The notes: a model not told the origin generated them from the letters alone. Positions 24,830-36,370 are shown, counted from the first letter of the stretch. The stretch is 48,952 bases of DNA from an uncultured Bacilli bacterium (GCA_947589535.1 CANQAS010000004.1:1-48952), one strand, 5' to 3'. Program-made: numbers and translations.

Positions 24830-25267
24830 ATATTTACTAAGGTTTTTTTCTATATCTCTTTTTATATCCTTTTCTTTTAGACTTTGCCTTTTATCATACT
24901 GTTTTTTTCCTTTTGCAACACCTAGTAATATTTTGGCCTTTCCTTCTTTTAAATAAAGTTTTACTGGCACTAAAGAATAACCATCTTTTTCTATTTTATC
25001 CCTTATTTTATAAATTTCTTTTTTATGTAATAAAAGTTTTCTTTCTCTTCTTTCATCATGATTAAATCTATTACCTTCCTCATAAGTAGATATAAACATA
25101 TTAATTAAAAATACCTCGCCATTTTTAACTCTTGCATAACTATCTTTTAAATTACAGCTCCCCTTACGTATGGATTTTATTTCGGTTCCTGTTAAAACAA
25201 TACCACACTCATAAGTATCTTCTATAAAATAATCAAAACTAGCTTTTTTATTTTTTATTTCTATCAC
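24824..25267 (-). CDS. smpB: SsrA-binding protein SmpB
   Basis: The 147-residue protein has the classical opening [31 protein letters not shown], in part, and the C-terminal [12 protein letters not shown] that enters the mRNA channel. SmpB binds the tRNA-like domain of tmRNA and brings it to stalled ribosomes. It is the last gene of the secG-rnr-capA-smpB run and overlaps the CapA-like gene by one base. The ssrA gene follows downstream on the same strand after one convergent gene. Confidence 0.97.
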   Translation of the reverse strand: MIEIKNKKASFDYFIEDTYECGIVLTGTEIKSIRKGSCNLKDSYARVKNGEVFLINMFISTYEEGNRFNHDERRERKLLLHKKEIYKIRDKIEKDGYSLVPVKLYLKEGKAKILLGVAKGKKQYDKRQSLKEKDIKRDIEKNLSKYK

Positions 25268-26427
25268 TATTTCACCTCAATTATGTTTTCATACCTATTT
25301 AAAACTGATTTATATTTATTATAATATGTTTCGTAGTTATTTAAAATACCATTATTTAATTTTGTATAAGGATATACTTTAAAATTACGACTTCCCTTAA
25401 AATAAGTATATATAAGGTTGGCTTTAACATCACTAAACTCTATACTACCATCCTTTGTTTTTTTAATATTTAAATAAGCAATGGCACCAGTTTGTTTATC
25501 TACTGTGTCTTGAGCTGAAATAAAATTTCCTAAAGCATAAAAGACTAAGGTATCATTAATCTTTTCTACTGGTTGTAAACTATGGGCATGGTTACCTATA
25601 ATTAGGTTAACTCCCATATCGGAAAGCTCTTTTGCAACCTGTTTTTGATTACTACTAGGGTAAGTTGTATATTCTTCTCCCCAATGCATTGATACTATTA
25701 TTAAATCTACTTTATCTTTTACTTTTTCGATGTCTTCTTTTGCTTTTTCTTTTGAATAAATATTAGTTAAATACTCTTTACCAGATGGTGGCAATAAACC
25801 ATTTGTAACGGTAGTGTATGCAAAAAACGCATACTTAATACCATTTTTCTCTAAAATCTTAATATTACTTTCTCTATCTTCGAAAGATAACGCTTGTCCA
25901 GTATAATAAACTCCTGGTTTGGTTTTCCAATAATTAACTGAGTTTATGACGCCCTTTTCTCCTTTATCCATGGTATGGTTATTAGCTAAACTAACTAGGT
26001 TAAATCCTAAGTTAATCATAGCATCACCAATTTCTTCTGGAGAATTAAACCTAGGATAAGCAGATAATCCTAATTCTTTACCACCTATAATGCTTTCTTG
26101 ATTATAAAAAGCTAAATCATGGCCTTGTATTAAATCTTTTACTTCAGTAAACATCTTATCAAAAGAGTACGTTCCATCACTATTTAAAGCATCAGTGTAT
26201 ACAAAGCGATGAATTAAGCAATCACCAACCATTACAACACTAAGTTCATTTGAATCTGGCTTCTTAATGGTAGTAGTTACTACAGGTTTCTTTTTAGAAT
26301 TAGACCTATCACTTGAGTTTTTCCTATAATCTTTTATGTAACTAGTTAATACAATAATAAACACTGATAATAAAATTAATATTAAAAGAATTTTAACCCA
26401 TTTTTTTAGTTTTCTTTTCCTCTTCAT
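25267..26427 (-). CDS. CapA-family (PGA_cap) metallophosphatase-like protein
   Basis: The 386-residue protein has a Lys/Arg-rich start, one membrane segment (about 11-31) and a large extracytoplasmic PGA_cap domain. Motifs are [36 protein letters not shown] and GNHAHSLQP. The family resembles poly-gamma-glutamate capsule protein CapA, a calcineurin-like fold. Here the capBC genes are missing, so capsule synthesis is not supported; wall-related hydrolysis is more likely. It starts inside rnr (35-base overlap), with no own ribosome binding site visible, implying coupling to rnr. Confidence 0.88.
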   Translation of the reverse strand: MKRKRKLKKWVKILLILILLSVFIIVLTSYIKDYRKNSSDRSNSKKKPVVTTTIKKPDSNELSVVMVGDCLIHRFVYTDALNSDGTYSFDKMFTEVKDLIQGHDLAFYNQESIIGGKELGLSAYPRFNSPEEIGDAMINLGFNLVSLANNHTMDKGEKGVINSVNYWKTKPGVYYTGQALSFEDRESNIKILEKNGIKYAFFAYTTVTNGLLPPSGKEYLTNIYSKEKAKEDIEKVKDKVDLIIVSMHWGEEYTTYPSSNQKQVAKELSDMGVNLIIGNHAHSLQPVEKINDTLVFYALGNFISAQDTVDKQTGAIAYLNIKKTKDGSIEFSDVKANLIYTYFKGSRNFKVYPYTKLNNGILNNYETYYNKYKSVLNRYENIIEVK

Positions 26428-28537
26428 CTACTGCACTGCTTTCTTTTTTTATTTCAAAATCAATGAATGACTCATCTTTTGATGCTGATTTACAAATAAC
26501 TTTTACTTCTTGACCAATCCTATATCTTTTTTTAGTTTTTTGACCTATCAATGATATAGTTTTTTCATCATAGTTATAATAATCTCCAGATATATCACTT
26601 ATGTGTACTAAACCTTCTATCATATTTGGTAACTGTACAAACATTCCAAATGAAGTTACACCACTTATAACACCAGTAAATTCTTCTCCAATGTGATCCA
26701 TCATGTATTCAGCCATTTTCATATCTTCAACTTCTCTTTCACATTCTATAGCATCTCTTTCTTTTAATGAGGCATGTTCCGTTAAAATAGGTAAATATTC
26801 TCTAAAATAATCAACCGTTTTCTTAGACCTATCATTTTCATATAAATACGTTCTAAGAAGTCTATGAACAGTAGTATCAGGAAATCTTCTTATAGGCGAT
26901 GTAAAGTGTGTATATATCTTACTTGCAAGTCCAAAGTGACCAATGTTTTCTGGTTGGTATACCGCTTTTTGCATTGCCCTAAGCATTAATGAAGATAATA
27001 TCTTATATTCTTTTTTATCTTTTAATTGTTCCAAAATATTTTGGATTGAAGATGAATACTGTATATTTACCTTACCTGTTATTTTGTACCCTAACATACT
27101 TACAAAGTTTATAAAGTCATTAACTTTTTCCTCTTTTGGTGTTCCGTGTACACGATATACAAAAGGAAGTTCCATATAAAATACGTGTGCTGCAACCGTT
27201 TCATTAGCTGCTATCATAAAGTCTTCTATCATCATTTCACCTGCACCACGTTCTCTTACAATTACGTCTATTGGTTTTCCTGTTTCATCCGCTATTATTT
27301 TAGCCTCATCCGATCCAAAGTCAATCGCACCACGAGCTTCTCTATTTTGTCTTATTATATCAGCGAGTTCTTTCATTAAAGATAGTTTTTCAGTAAAAGG
27401 GGCATAACCTTCTTCTACAATACCTTCTTCTAACCACTTGTTAACCTTTTTATAAGTCATTTGTATTCTAGACTTTATAACACTTTCAAATATCTCATGA
27501 GATACAACATTACCTTTATTATTTATCTCCATAACACAACTTTGTGCTAATCTCTCTGTGTTTGGATTAAGAGAGCATATACCATTAGATAACTTATGAG
27601 GAAGCATAGGAATTACTCTATCTACTAAATATACACTTGTTCCTCTTTCATAGGCTTCATCATAAAGTTTGGTTCCAGGTTTAACATAATATGAAACATC
27701 TGCAATATGAACACCTAACTCGTAGTTTCCATTATCAAGTTTTCTAATTGAAATAGCATCATCAATATCTTTTGTATCATCACCATCAATTGTAAAAATA
27801 ACTTCGCCAGTTAAATCTCTTCTACCAATTTTATCTTCTTCTCTAACCTGATCTGGAATATCATCTAACTCCTCTAATACTTCATCTGGAAATTTAGGTG
27901 AGAACATATGCTTATAAACAATTGCTTCTATATCTACACCAACATCATTTTTATGCCCAATAATATTCGTTATTTCTGCTAAAACAGTGTTTCTATCAAG
28001 TTCTTTTATAACGTTTGCAACAACTATGTGTCCATCTACCGCATTTTTCGTACTTTCTTTAGTTAATACTACATTTTGTTTAAATTTTCTATCATTAGAT
28101 ATAATTGTTGGCTTACCATTATTATATATATATTCCCCAACTAAAGGGCCATAACTTCTAGAGGCAATGCGAAGTACTCTTCCTTCTTTTTTAGCACCGG
28201 TATTCTTATCAATTATCTCTGCAATAACCATATCACCATCTACCGCTCCATTTAAATACTTATTATCAACATGAATATCTTCTTCCCCTTCCATGATAAT
28301 GAAGCCAAAACCTTTTTCAGATACAGATATTTTTCCCTTTTTTAAATGGCTATATTCAAAAGCCATATATTTATCTTTATTGGTATGATATATCGTTAAA
28401 TTACCCTCTAGTTCATTTAAAATCTTTAACATACTTTCTATCTCTTCTGTTGTGTCAAGACCTAATATGTCCTTAAGTTCTAAAGCAGTATAGGCTTTTT
28501 CTTCTCTTTTCAATATATTTAATATTTTATCTTTCAT
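26393..28537 (-). CDS. rnr: Ribonuclease R
   Basis: The 714-residue 3'-5' exoribonuclease has an N-terminal winged helix (1-60), two cold-shock domains, a catalytic RNB domain and a C-terminal S1 domain (about 620-700). RNB signatures are TIDGDDTKDIDDAI (metal-binding Asp cluster) and HFTSPIRRFPD. Family role: degradation of structured RNA and, with SmpB-tmRNA, of non-stop mRNA. The ATG at 28537 has AGGAG at proper distance; the track start two codons earlier is too close to it. A Lys-rich tail ends the protein. Confidence 0.97.
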   Translation of the reverse strand: MKDKILNILKREEKAYTALELKDILGLDTTEEIESMLKILNELEGNLTIYHTNKDKYMAFEYSHLKKGKISVSEKGFGFIIMEGEEDIHVDNKYLNGAVDGDMVIAEIIDKNTGAKKEGRVLRIASRSYGPLVGEYIYNNGKPTIISNDRKFKQNVVLTKESTKNAVDGHIVVANVIKELDRNTVLAEITNIIGHKNDVGVDIEAIVYKHMFSPKFPDEVLEELDDIPDQVREEDKIGRRDLTGEVIFTIDGDDTKDIDDAISIRKLDNGNYELGVHIADVSYYVKPGTKLYDEAYERGTSVYLVDRVIPMLPHKLSNGICSLNPNTERLAQSCVMEINNKGNVVSHEIFESVIKSRIQMTYKKVNKWLEEGIVEEGYAPFTEKLSLMKELADIIRQNREARGAIDFGSDEAKIIADETGKPIDVIVRERGAGEMMIEDFMIAANETVAAHVFYMELPFVYRVHGTPKEEKVNDFINFVSMLGYKITGKVNIQYSSSIQNILEQLKDKKEYKILSSLMLRAMQKAVYQPENIGHFGLASKIYTHFTSPIRRFPDTTVHRLLRTYLYENDRSKKTVDYFREYLPILTEHASLKERDAIECEREVEDMKMAEYMMDHIGEEFTGVISGVTSFGMFVQLPNMIEGLVHISDISGDYYNYDEKTISLIGQKTKKRYRIGQEVKVICKSASKDESFIDFEIKKESSAVDEEEKKTKKMG

Positions 28538-28571
28538 GAGCATTCTCCTATTCTATATATATTATAAAACA

Positions 28572-28599
28572 AAAAAAGACTAATACACTAGTCTTTTTT
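28572..28599 (-). terminator. Terminator between secG and rnr
   Basis: AAAAAAGACTA pairs with TAGTCTTTTTT around a 6-base loop, ending in T on both strands. It sits between secG and rnr, so rnr may have partial readthrough or its own start. Confidence 0.75.
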
Positions 28600-28624
28600 A
28601 AAAACTTACACTTTATATACATTA

Positions 28625-28834
28625 TTACATATCTAAGATAACGCATAAAACGAAGAATACTATCCCTAAAACATAAGTTGCTCTAGTAATAAATAGTTCT
28701 CCCCCACGTTCTTTTCTATTCATAAATAAATCGGCATTACCACCGGTTATTATGTTCCCACTTTCAGCTTTTCCACTCTGTAATAAAACTATAATAATAA
28801 GTAAAACGGATATAATCATTAATACTGTAAGCAT
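28625..28834 (-). CDS. secG: Preprotein translocase subunit SecG
   Basis: The 69-residue protein has two membrane helices (about 2-19 and 48-67) joined by the typical SecG loop LLQSGKAESGNIITGG. It assists SecYE in protein export. It lies between eno and rnr, as in Bacillus. The hairpin at 28572-28599 follows. Confidence 0.95.
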   Translation of the reverse strand: MLTVLMIISVLLIIIVLLQSGKAESGNIITGGNADLFMNRKERGGELFITRATYVLGIVFFVLCVILDM

Positions 28835-28896
28835 TAGTATTCCTCCTTAACTAATAGTTATTTTAACATATAATATGAAAAATATCAATTATATAT

Positions 28897-28922
28897 GAAA
28901 AAGAACTAGCCTTCTAGTTCTT
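28897..28922 (-). terminator. Terminator overlapping the end of eno
   Basis: AAGAACTAG and CTAGTTCTT pair with a 4-base loop; the stem includes the last eno codons and the stop, and TTTTTC follows. Confidence 0.65.
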
Positions 28923-30135
28923 CTTCTATTCTTATTAATTGATTATATTTACATACCCTATCAGATCTGGACATAGAACCAGTTTTAATTTGTCCTAAGT
29001 CTAAGCCTACTGCTAAATCAGCGATAGTAGTATCTTCTGTCTCGCCACTTCTGTGTGAAATAATTGTTTTATAACCATGACTTCTTGCAAGTTCTATGGT
29101 TTCTAAAGTTTCAGTTATAGATCCTATTTGATTAACTTTAAGAAGTATTGCATTACCCGCTTTTAAATCAATTCCCTTTTGCAAACATTCTTTATTAGTA
29201 ACGAATAAATCATCACCTACTAATTGTATTCTATCTCCAATTTCTTTAGTTATCTTAGTAAATCCTTCCCAATCATTTTCATCTACTGGATCTTCAATAG
29301 AAATAATTGGGTATTTATCTACTAATTCTTTATAAAATTCAATCAACTCATCCGTTGTAAGACTTCTTCCTTCTCCAACTAAATTATACTTACCATCTTC
29401 GTAAAATTCTGACGCTGCAACGTCTATTCCTAATTTAACGTCCTTACCTGGTTCATATCCAGCTTTTTTAATTGCTTCCATTATAAGTTCAAAGCCTTCG
29501 GTATTTGACTCTAAATCAGGAGCGAAACCTCCTTCATCACCTACACCAGTAGATAATCCTCTTTCATTTAATACACTTTTTAACGCATGAAATACTTCTG
29601 CACCAACCCTAACTCTTTCCTTAATTGTATCTCTTTGAGGAATTATCATAAATTCTTGAAAATCAAGTTTGTTATCAGCATGTGCACCACCATTTATAAT
29701 GTTCATCATAGGTTTTGGAAGTGTTTTACCTTCACCGATATATTTGTAAAGTGGCATGTTTTTGGCTTTCGCTGCAGCTTTTAAAACAGCCATTGAAACA
29801 CCAAGAATGGCATTTGCACCTAAATTACTCTTAGTTTTGGTACCATCAAGTTCAATCATTTTAGTATCTACCGCTTTTTGGTCAAATACATCCATACCTA
29901 CTACAGCGGGTTTAATTCGTTCATTTACGTTTTTAACAGCTTTTAAAACACCTTTACCACCAAATCTAGATTTATCACCATCTCTCATTTCTAATGCTTC
30001 CCTTTCACCTGTTGAAGCACCAGATGGGACAGCTGCTCTAGCCTTTGTTCCGTCTTCTAAAGTTACATCTACTTCTACCGTAGGATTACCTCTAGAATCT
30101 AAAATTTCTCTTGCTTTTACGTCAGTAATTTTCAT
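28906..30135 (-). CDS. eno: Enolase
   Basis: The 409-residue glycolytic enzyme converts 2-phosphoglycerate to phosphoenolpyruvate. Visible are [34 protein letters not shown], the metal-binding [20 protein letters not shown], the catalytic Lys in [13 protein letters not shown], and [18 protein letters not shown]. It is slightly shorter than the usual 425-430 residues, mainly in the middle. GGAGG precedes the ATG. secG follows after a terminator, and a divergent gene lies upstream. Confidence 0.98.
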   Translation of the reverse strand: MKITDVKAREILDSRGNPTVEVDVTLEDGTKARAAVPSGASTGEREALEMRDGDKSRFGGKGVLKAVKNVNERIKPAVVGMDVFDQKAVDTKMIELDGTKTKSNLGANAILGVSMAVLKAAAKAKNMPLYKYIGEGKTLPKPMMNIINGGAHADNKLDFQEFMIIPQRDTIKERVRVGAEVFHALKSVLNERGLSTGVGDEGGFAPDLESNTEGFELIMEAIKKAGYEPGKDVKLGIDVAASEFYEDGKYNLVGEGRSLTTDELIEFYKELVDKYPIISIEDPVDENDWEGFTKITKEIGDRIQLVGDDLFVTNKECLQKGIDLKAGNAILLKVNQIGSITETLETIELARSHGYKTIISHRSGETEDTTIADLAVGLDLGQIKTGSMSRSDRVCKYNQLIRIEEELEG

Positions 30136-30212
30136 TTTTTATCCTCCATTCTTTACATAATCATTATAACATTTTATTCATCTAAAATAAAGATATTATA
30201 ACAATGTGTAAA

Positions 30213-30242
30213 TTGACTTTATATATAATTTTACGGTATAAT
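30213..30242 (+). promoter_or_regulatory. Promoter of the FemAB-type gene
   Basis: TTGACT (30213-30218), 18 bases and TATAAT (30237-30242), 18 bases before AAAGGAGG. It lies downstream of the track start, so the true start is 30273. Confidence 0.7.
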
Positions 30243-30272
30243 ATAGTACTAGAATATAAAGGAGGGGATAGA

Positions 30273-31520
30273 ATGCAAATTATTTTACTTGATGAAACTA
30301 GATTTGACGCTTTTGCAATAAATCACCCTCGACATAACTATTATCAAACGAGTAATTATGGAAGACTTATGACTAAAAATGGACATAATGCTTATTATTT
30401 AGGATTAGTAGATGATATAGGTGAAATTAAAGCTGCTACGTTAATGATTGTTAAAAACAGAAAAAATGATAGAAAAAAAATGGGATACTGTCCTCGTGGC
30501 TTTTTAATTGATTGGGAAAATGATGAACTCGTTAAACTTTTCACAGAATCTTTAAAAGATTTTCTATCAAAAAGAAACTTTACATATGTAAAATTAGATC
30601 CTATGATTATATATAAAGAACATAACCTAGACGGAAGTGAAAAATCAATAGAAAATCCAAATGCTAATTTTACTAAGAAACTACAATCATTAGGATATAT
30701 TCATATGGGTTATAATAATGGTATGGAAGCTTCAAAGCCTAGATGGAATGGACTAACATTTATGAATACTGATATAACAAGCTTATATAATTCTATTTCC
30801 AAAGAAGCTAGAGAAAAAATAGTAGAAGCCGTGAAAATGGGAAATAAAGTATATAAGGGTGAACAAAATGATATTACATTATTATATAATTTAATTAATA
30901 GCAGTGTTCCACCAATAGATTATTATTATAATTATTATCAATTTTATGGACCTACAAGTTTTGAAGTATACTTTAATAAATTAGAACCCATAGAATATGT
31001 TAACGCAAGTAAAAAAGCTTATGAAGATGAAGAAGAAAATAATAATAATTTAAACATGCAAATGCAAGATTTTAACCAACCTAATAAAGAAATGATAATA
31101 AATGAAAAATTAAAATCTGATGAAAGATTAGCTAAATATAAGAAAAATATGCTTGAAGCTAGTAAATTATTCCAATCATATCCAAGTGGTTTAGAAACAG
31201 CCGGTGTTGCAGTTATTAAATATGGTAAAACAATTACTTTTTTAGCTAGCGGTGTTAATGAACAATTTAAAGATCAACATCCTGAATATTTACTAAAATG
31301 GCAGCTAATGCAAGAATTTGCAAAACAAGGTTATACAATAGTTAATCTAGGTGGCTTAACAAGTGATCTAAAAAAGGATTATAATAGCATAGTAAAAACT
31401 GAGCTTGCTAATAAAATTGTTGAATACGTTGGAGAATTTGACCTAGTAATAAATAAGAAAGCTTATTATACTGGAACGAAATTAAATCCTATATTTAACT
31501 GGCTTAATACACCTATTTAA
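30273..31520 (+). CDS. FemAB/FemX-like peptidyltransferase
   Basis: The 415-residue protein fits the FemABX family: two GNAT-like halves with a helical insert between (about 240-300, rich in Glu and Asn). Signs are NYYQTSNYGRLM at the N-terminus, YVKLDPMIIY in the first half, SYPSGLETAGVAVIKYGKT and VNLGGLTSDL in the second. Such enzymes add amino acids to the lipid II stem peptide from aminoacyl-tRNA, making the peptidoglycan bridge. The ATG 30273 follows AAAGGAGGGG and a promoter. Monocistronic with a strong terminator. Confidence 0.9.
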   Translation: MQIILLDETRFDAFAINHPRHNYYQTSNYGRLMTKNGHNAYYLGLVDDIGEIKAATLMIVKNRKNDRKKMGYCPRGFLIDWENDELVKLFTESLKDFLSKRNFTYVKLDPMIIYKEHNLDGSEKSIENPNANFTKKLQSLGYIHMGYNNGMEASKPRWNGLTFMNTDITSLYNSISKEAREKIVEAVKMGNKVYKGEQNDITLLYNLINSSVPPIDYYYNYYQFYGPTSFEVYFNKLEPIEYVNASKKAYEDEEENNNNLNMQMQDFNQPNKEMIINEKLKSDERLAKYKKNMLEASKLFQSYPSGLETAGVAVIKYGKTITFLASGVNEQFKDQHPEYLLKWQLMQEFAKQGYTIVNLGGLTSDLKKDYNSIVKTELANKIVEYVGEFDLVINKKAYYTGTKLNPIFNWLNTPI

Positions 31521-31546
31521 AACAGGTAATAAATTACCTGTTTTTT
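31519..31546 (+). terminator. Terminator of the FemAB-type gene
   Basis: AAAACAGGTAA pairs with TTACCTGTTTT (11 bp, 4-base loop), followed by TT. The stem starts at the stop codon. Confidence 0.85.
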
Positions 31547-31924
31547 AATTTTCTACTTCACACAATTTTTATTAAATAACTTACTTTTATAATATTAAAG
31601 ATATATGTTTTCAAACTTTATTTTAACATCTTTCAACTTTATATATCTTAAATCAATATTAAAGTTTTATTCTTATATAAGAATATTATAGGAAACGCAC
31701 TAATCATCAATAAATTATTAGTAATAAAAGACTGATAATTTACAAGGTAAAGTCCAAAATTTACTGGAAAGTCTTAATATATCAGTTTTAAGTTGTTCTG
31801 ATATCTATATTTTTAATTTGTAAATATATCGTGTCTTATTGCTTAACATTTGCTACCCAAGATGATTATAAATTAAAAACAAATATAAATTTATAATACC
31901 TATATTTTAACTCATTACAAAACA
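31547..31924. repeat. Gene-free stretch rich in inverted repeats
   Basis: This 380-base A+T-rich region holds no gene on either strand. It holds AAGATATAT (31599-31607) with its complement at 31641-31649, and a perfect 16-bp palindrome ATTCTTATATAAGAAT (31669-31684). ACTGATA (31731-31737) pairs with TATCAGT (31780-31786). Between the last pair, AAAGTC occurs twice. This could be an RNA, a binding site cluster or the rest of a decayed element. No family recognised. Confidence 0.4.
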
Positions 31925-31957
31925 ATATAAAAAAGACATTCAAAGGAATGTCTTTTT
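31925..31957 (-). terminator. Terminator of the str operon after tuf
   Basis: AAAAGACATTC pairs with GAATGTCTTTT around AAAG, with T-runs on both sides. It lies 12 bases past the tuf stop. Confidence 0.85.
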
Positions 31958-31968
31958 ATTAACCACAA

Positions 31969-33153
31969 TTAAGCATCAATTTTAGTAACTGTACCAGCAC
32001 CAACAGTACGTCCACCTTCACGGATAGAGAACTTAGTACCATTTTCAATTGCGATTGGAGCAATTAATTCAACAGTCATATTAACATTGTCACCAGGCAT
32101 AACCATTTCAGTTCCTTCTGGTAATGTAACAACACCTGTTACGTCAGTAGTTCTGAAATAGAATTGTGGTCTGTAGTTTGAGAAGAATGGAGTATGACGT
32201 CCGCCTTCTTCTTTGCTTAATACATAAACTTGAGCTTCAAATTTAGTATGTGGAGTAACTGAACCTGGTTTAGCAAGTACTTGTCCACGTTGTACATCTT
32301 CACGTGAAATACCACGTAATAATACACCAGCGTTATCTCCTGCTTCAGCATAGTCTAGTTGTTTACGGAACATTTCGATACCAGTAACAACTGTTTTTTG
32401 AGTAGGTTTTAAACCAACGATTTCAACTTCGTCATTTAATTTTAATTGTCCACGTTCAACACGTCCAGTAACAACTGTACCACGACCAGTGATAGTAAAT
32501 ACGTCTTCGATAGACATTAAGAATGGTTTTGTGTTGTCTCTTTCTGGAGTTGGGATCCATGTATCAACAGCATCCATTAATTCATCAATTGCCTTTTGAT
32601 ATTCAGGATCTCCTTCAAGAGCTTTTAATGCAGAACCACGGATAACTGGAGTGTTATCTCCATCATATTCATATTTGTTTAATAGTTCACGAACATCCAT
32701 TTCTACTAAATCTAGCATTTCTGGATCATCAACCATATCACATTTGTTCATGAATACAACGATTCTTGGAACACCAACTTGACGAGCAAGTAAGATGTGT
32801 TCTTTTGTTTGAGCCATAGGACCATCAGTTGCAGCAAGAACAAGGATTGCTCCATCCATTTGTGCAGCACCAGTAATCATGTTTTTAACATAATCAGCGT
32901 GTCCTGGGCAGTCTACGTGAGCATAGTGACGTTTGTCAGTTTCATACTCAACGTGTGCAGTATTAATTGTTATACCACGTTCTCTTTCTTCAGGAGCTTT
33001 ATCGATGTCTGCATAGTCTTCGAATTTAGCTTGTCCCTTTTCAGCTAATCTTTTAGTGATTGCAGCTGTTAAAGTAGTTTTACCATGGTCAACGTGTCCA
33101 ATAGTACCAATGTTAACATGTGGTTTTGAACGATCAAATTTTTCTTTTGCCAT
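31969..33153 (-). CDS. tuf: Elongation factor Tu
   Basis: The 394-residue GTPase brings aminoacyl-tRNA to the ribosome. G motifs are [25 protein letters not shown] and GSALKALEG; domains II and III are intact to the end ([13 protein letters not shown]). Last gene of the str operon. Codon choice and strong GGAGG fit very high expression. The 87-base gap to fusA contains a perfect 13-bp hairpin. Confidence 0.99.
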   Translation of the reverse strand: MAKEKFDRSKPHVNIGTIGHVDHGKTTLTAAITKRLAEKGQAKFEDYADIDKAPEERERGITINTAHVEYETDKRHYAHVDCPGHADYVKNMITGAAQMDGAILVLAATDGPMAQTKEHILLARQVGVPRIVVFMNKCDMVDDPEMLDLVEMDVRELLNKYEYDGDNTPVIRGSALKALEGDPEYQKAIDELMDAVDTWIPTPERDNTKPFLMSIEDVFTITGRGTVVTGRVERGQLKLNDEVEIVGLKPTQKTVVTGIEMFRKQLDYAEAGDNAGVLLRGISREDVQRGQVLAKPGSVTPHTKFEAQVYVLSKEEGGRHTPFFSNYRPQFYFRTTDVTGVVTLPEGTEMVMPGDNVNMTVELIAPIAIENGTKFSIREGGRTVGAGTVTKIDA

Positions 33154-33200
33154 ATTATTTTTTTCCTCCCTAAATAAATTACATATATATTTTATCTAAT

Positions 33201-33231
33201 CTAAAGGAAAATAGCAAGTATTTTCCTTTAG
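33201..33231 (-). other. Perfect intercistronic hairpin between fusA and tuf
   Basis: CTAAAGGAAAATA pairs perfectly over 13 bases with TATTTTCCTTTAG around GCAAG. On the minus strand no T-run follows, so it is not a standard terminator. It may stabilise or process the mRNA so that tuf can be made at higher levels than fusA. Inference only. Confidence 0.55.
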
Positions 33232-33240
33232 GATTATTTA

Positions 33241-35313
33241 TTATTGTGCACCATTTTTCTTAATGATGTCTTCAGCAATACTCTTTGGTACTTCTTCATA
33301 ATGATCAAATAACATCATAAATGTTCCACGACCTTGAGTATTAGATCTTAAACTTGTTGCGTAACCAAACATTTCTGATAATGGTACGTAAGCATTAATC
33401 TTAAGTGAGTTACCTTGTGCTTCTTGTCCCATTGGACGTCCACGACGAGATGTAATATCACCCATTACGTTACCTAAATATTCTTCTGGAACAACTATAT
33501 CAACTTTCATTATTGGTTCTAGAAGTACTGGATTACAGTGTTTTTTAGCCTCTTTAAGGGCTAACGATGCAGCAACCTTAAATGCCATTTCGTTTGAGTC
33601 AACATCATGATAAGAACCATCAAATAATGTTGCTTTAACATCAATCATAGGATATCCAGCTAAAACACCAGTTTTCATTGCTTCTTGTAATCCTTTATCT
33701 ACCACAGGAATATATTCACGTGGAACAACTCCTCCTACGATAGCATCAACGAATTCATAACCTTTATCCTTATTTGGTTCAAATTTAACCCATACGTGAC
33801 CGTATTGACCACGACCACCTGATTGTTTAATGTATTTACCTTCACAATCACCAGCGCTAGTTAAGGTTTCACGGTAAGCAACTTGAGGTTTACCAACGTT
33901 TGCCTCAACACCAAATTCACGTCTCATTCTGTCTACTAATACATCCAAGTGAAGTTCACCCATACCAGATATAACAGTTTGACCAGATTCTTGATCAGTT
34001 TCTGCTCTGAATGTTGGATCTTCTTCTGCTAATTTTTGTAATGCAGTAGCCATTTTTTCTTGATCTCCCTTACTCTTTGGCTCAATAGCAATTGAGATAA
34101 CTGGTTCAGGAATGACCATCTTTTCTAATATTACAACATGTTTTTCATCACATAAAGTATCACCTGTTGTAGTGTTCTTTAATCCAACTGCAGCAGCTAT
34201 ATCTCCAGCATAAACTTCAGATATTTCTGTACGGTTGTTAGCATGCATTTGTAATATACGTCCAATTCTTTCCTTAACACCTTTATTGGCGTTAAGTACG
34301 TATGAACCACTCTTTAGTGTACCTGAATATACACGGAAGAATGATAATCTACCTACGAATGGGTCAGTCATGATTTTAAATGCTAATGCAGCAAATGGTT
34401 CAGTATCTGAAGCATGCTTTTCAATTTCATTATCATTTTCATCATGTCCCTTAATTGCAGGAATATCAGTTGGAGCTGGTAAATAATCAACAACTGCATC
34501 TAGCATTAATTTAACACCAATGTTACCTAATGCAGTACCACACATAACTGGGAACATCTTAACTTCAAGAACACCTTTTCTGATAGCTCTCTTAATTAAT
34601 TCCTCAGAAATTTCAGCACCTTCTAAGTATTTTTCCATTAATTCTTCATCAAATTCAGCAGCATCTTCAATCATAGCAATTCTTTTTTCTTCTACTATGT
34701 CTTTTAAATCTGCAGGAATTTCAATTTCAGTAGGGTTTTCTTCTGGTTTACCATCATAATGATAAGCCTTCATTGTAACTAAGTCAATGATACCATCAAA
34801 TTCTGATTCAGCACCAATTGGCCATTGGATTGCAGTTGCTTTAACTCCTAATCTTGCTTTTATTGATTCAACACTAGCTGCAAAGTCTGCACCCATTTTA
34901 TCCATCTTGTTTGAGAAAACAAGTCTTGGAACGTGCATTTCAGTTGCTTGACGCCAAACGTTTTCGGTTTGAGGTTCAACGCCATTTTGTGAGTCAAGTA
35001 CTGTAACAGCACCATCTAATACTCTAAGTGATCTTGTAACTTCAATAGTGAAGTCTACGTGTCCTGGAGTATCTATAATATTTAAACGATTACCCTTCCA
35101 GAATGCAGTAGTTGCAGCGGAAGTAATAGTAATACCACGTTCTTTTTCTTGTTCCATCCAGTCCATTTGTGACTCACCATCATGAGTTTCACCTATTTTG
35201 TGGATCTTGTGAGTATGGAACAAAACACGTTCCGTAACAGTTGTTTTACCAGCATCAACGTGAGCCATAATACCAATGTTACGAGTGTTTTCTAATGAAT
35301 ATTCACGAGCCAT
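33241..35313 (-). CDS. fusA: Elongation factor G
   Basis: The 690-residue translocase has the P-loop [18 protein letters not shown] and NKMDKMGAD at the N-terminus, and domains II-V up to a normal end. Domain IV carries [10 protein letters not shown]. Length is the family norm. It lies 15 bases after rpsG in the rpsL-rpsG-fusA-tuf order known in most bacteria. Confidence 0.99.
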   Translation of the reverse strand: MAREYSLENTRNIGIMAHVDAGKTTVTERVLFHTHKIHKIGETHDGESQMDWMEQEKERGITITSAATTAFWKGNRLNIIDTPGHVDFTIEVTRSLRVLDGAVTVLDSQNGVEPQTENVWRQATEMHVPRLVFSNKMDKMGADFAASVESIKARLGVKATAIQWPIGAESEFDGIIDLVTMKAYHYDGKPEENPTEIEIPADLKDIVEEKRIAMIEDAAEFDEELMEKYLEGAEISEELIKRAIRKGVLEVKMFPVMCGTALGNIGVKLMLDAVVDYLPAPTDIPAIKGHDENDNEIEKHASDTEPFAALAFKIMTDPFVGRLSFFRVYSGTLKSGSYVLNANKGVKERIGRILQMHANNRTEISEVYAGDIAAAVGLKNTTTGDTLCDEKHVVILEKMVIPEPVISIAIEPKSKGDQEKMATALQKLAEEDPTFRAETDQESGQTVISGMGELHLDVLVDRMRREFGVEANVGKPQVAYRETLTSAGDCEGKYIKQSGGRGQYGHVWVKFEPNKDKGYEFVDAIVGGVVPREYIPVVDKGLQEAMKTGVLAGYPMIDVKATLFDGSYHDVDSNEMAFKVAASLALKEAKKHCNPVLLEPIMKVDIVVPEEYLGNVMGDITSRRGRPMGQEAQGNSLKINAYVPLSEMFGYATSLRSNTQGRGTFMMLFDHYEEVPKSIAEDIIKKNGAQ

Positions 35314-35328
35314 ATTTCTTTCCCTTTC

Positions 35329-35817
<489 letters not shown>

Positions 35818-35833
35818 TTACTTTAATTGTTTC

Positions 35834-36247
35834 TTATTTTTTAGGTTTTTTAGCACCGTACTTAGATCTAGCTTGCTTTCTATCAGCAACACCTGCAGTA
35901 TCTAAAGTACCTCTTATGATGTGATAACGCACACCGATTAAGTCTTTTACACGACCACCACGTATTAATACTACGCTGTGTTCTTGTAAGTTGTGTCCTT
36001 CACCTGGAATATAAGCTGTAACTTCGTAACCATTACTTAAACGTACACGAGCGTACTTACGTAATGCTGAGTTTGGTTTCTTTGGTGTCATAGTACCAAC
36101 ACGAGTACATACTCCACGTTTTTGTGGAGAGTTAGCACTTAAGTTTTTCTTCTTTAGAGTATTAGTTCTAACAAGTAAAACTGGTGCCTTTGGCTTACGA
36201 ACTTTCTTCTTTCTTCCATGACGAAGAATTTGGTTTATTGTAGGCAT
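35834..36247 (-). CDS. rpsL: 30S ribosomal protein S12
   Basis: The 137-residue protein has the decoding-centre loops [12 protein letters not shown] and [13 protein letters not shown], known sites of streptomycin-resistance changes. Here the wild-type type residues (KPNSALRK) are seen, so no resistance variant is suggested. First gene of the str operon, behind a promoter and hairpin-rich leader. Confidence 0.98.
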   Translation of the reverse strand: MPTINQILRHGRKKKVRKPKAPVLLVRTNTLKKKNLSANSPQKRGVCTRVGTMTPKKPNSALRKYARVRLSNGYEVTAYIPGEGHNLQEHSVVLIRGGRVKDLIGVRYHIIRGTLDTAGVADRKQARSKYGAKKPKK

Positions 36248-36340
36248 AATTTCTGCTCCTTTCTTAACACACTACCTGGTGTTTCATTTTAAATATATTT
36301 TTAAGCCTTACAAAGTAAGACTTAAATAATCAGCTTTTAT

Positions 36341-36370
36341 AATATAACACTAAAATTGTTATATTGTCAA
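36341..36370 (-). promoter_or_regulatory. Promoter of the str operon
   Basis: A perfect TTGACA (36365-36370), an 18-base spacer and TATATT (36341-36346). The 90-base leader that follows holds AAGTCTTAC/GTAAGGCTT, a 9-bp stem with one G-U, and a small AACAC/GTGTT stem before the ribosome binding site. Either could take part in feedback control. Confidence 0.7.

Noticed and set aside
25267-26427. Poly-gamma-glutamate capsule operon
   Set aside because: Only a CapA-like gene is present; no capB or capC lies nearby.
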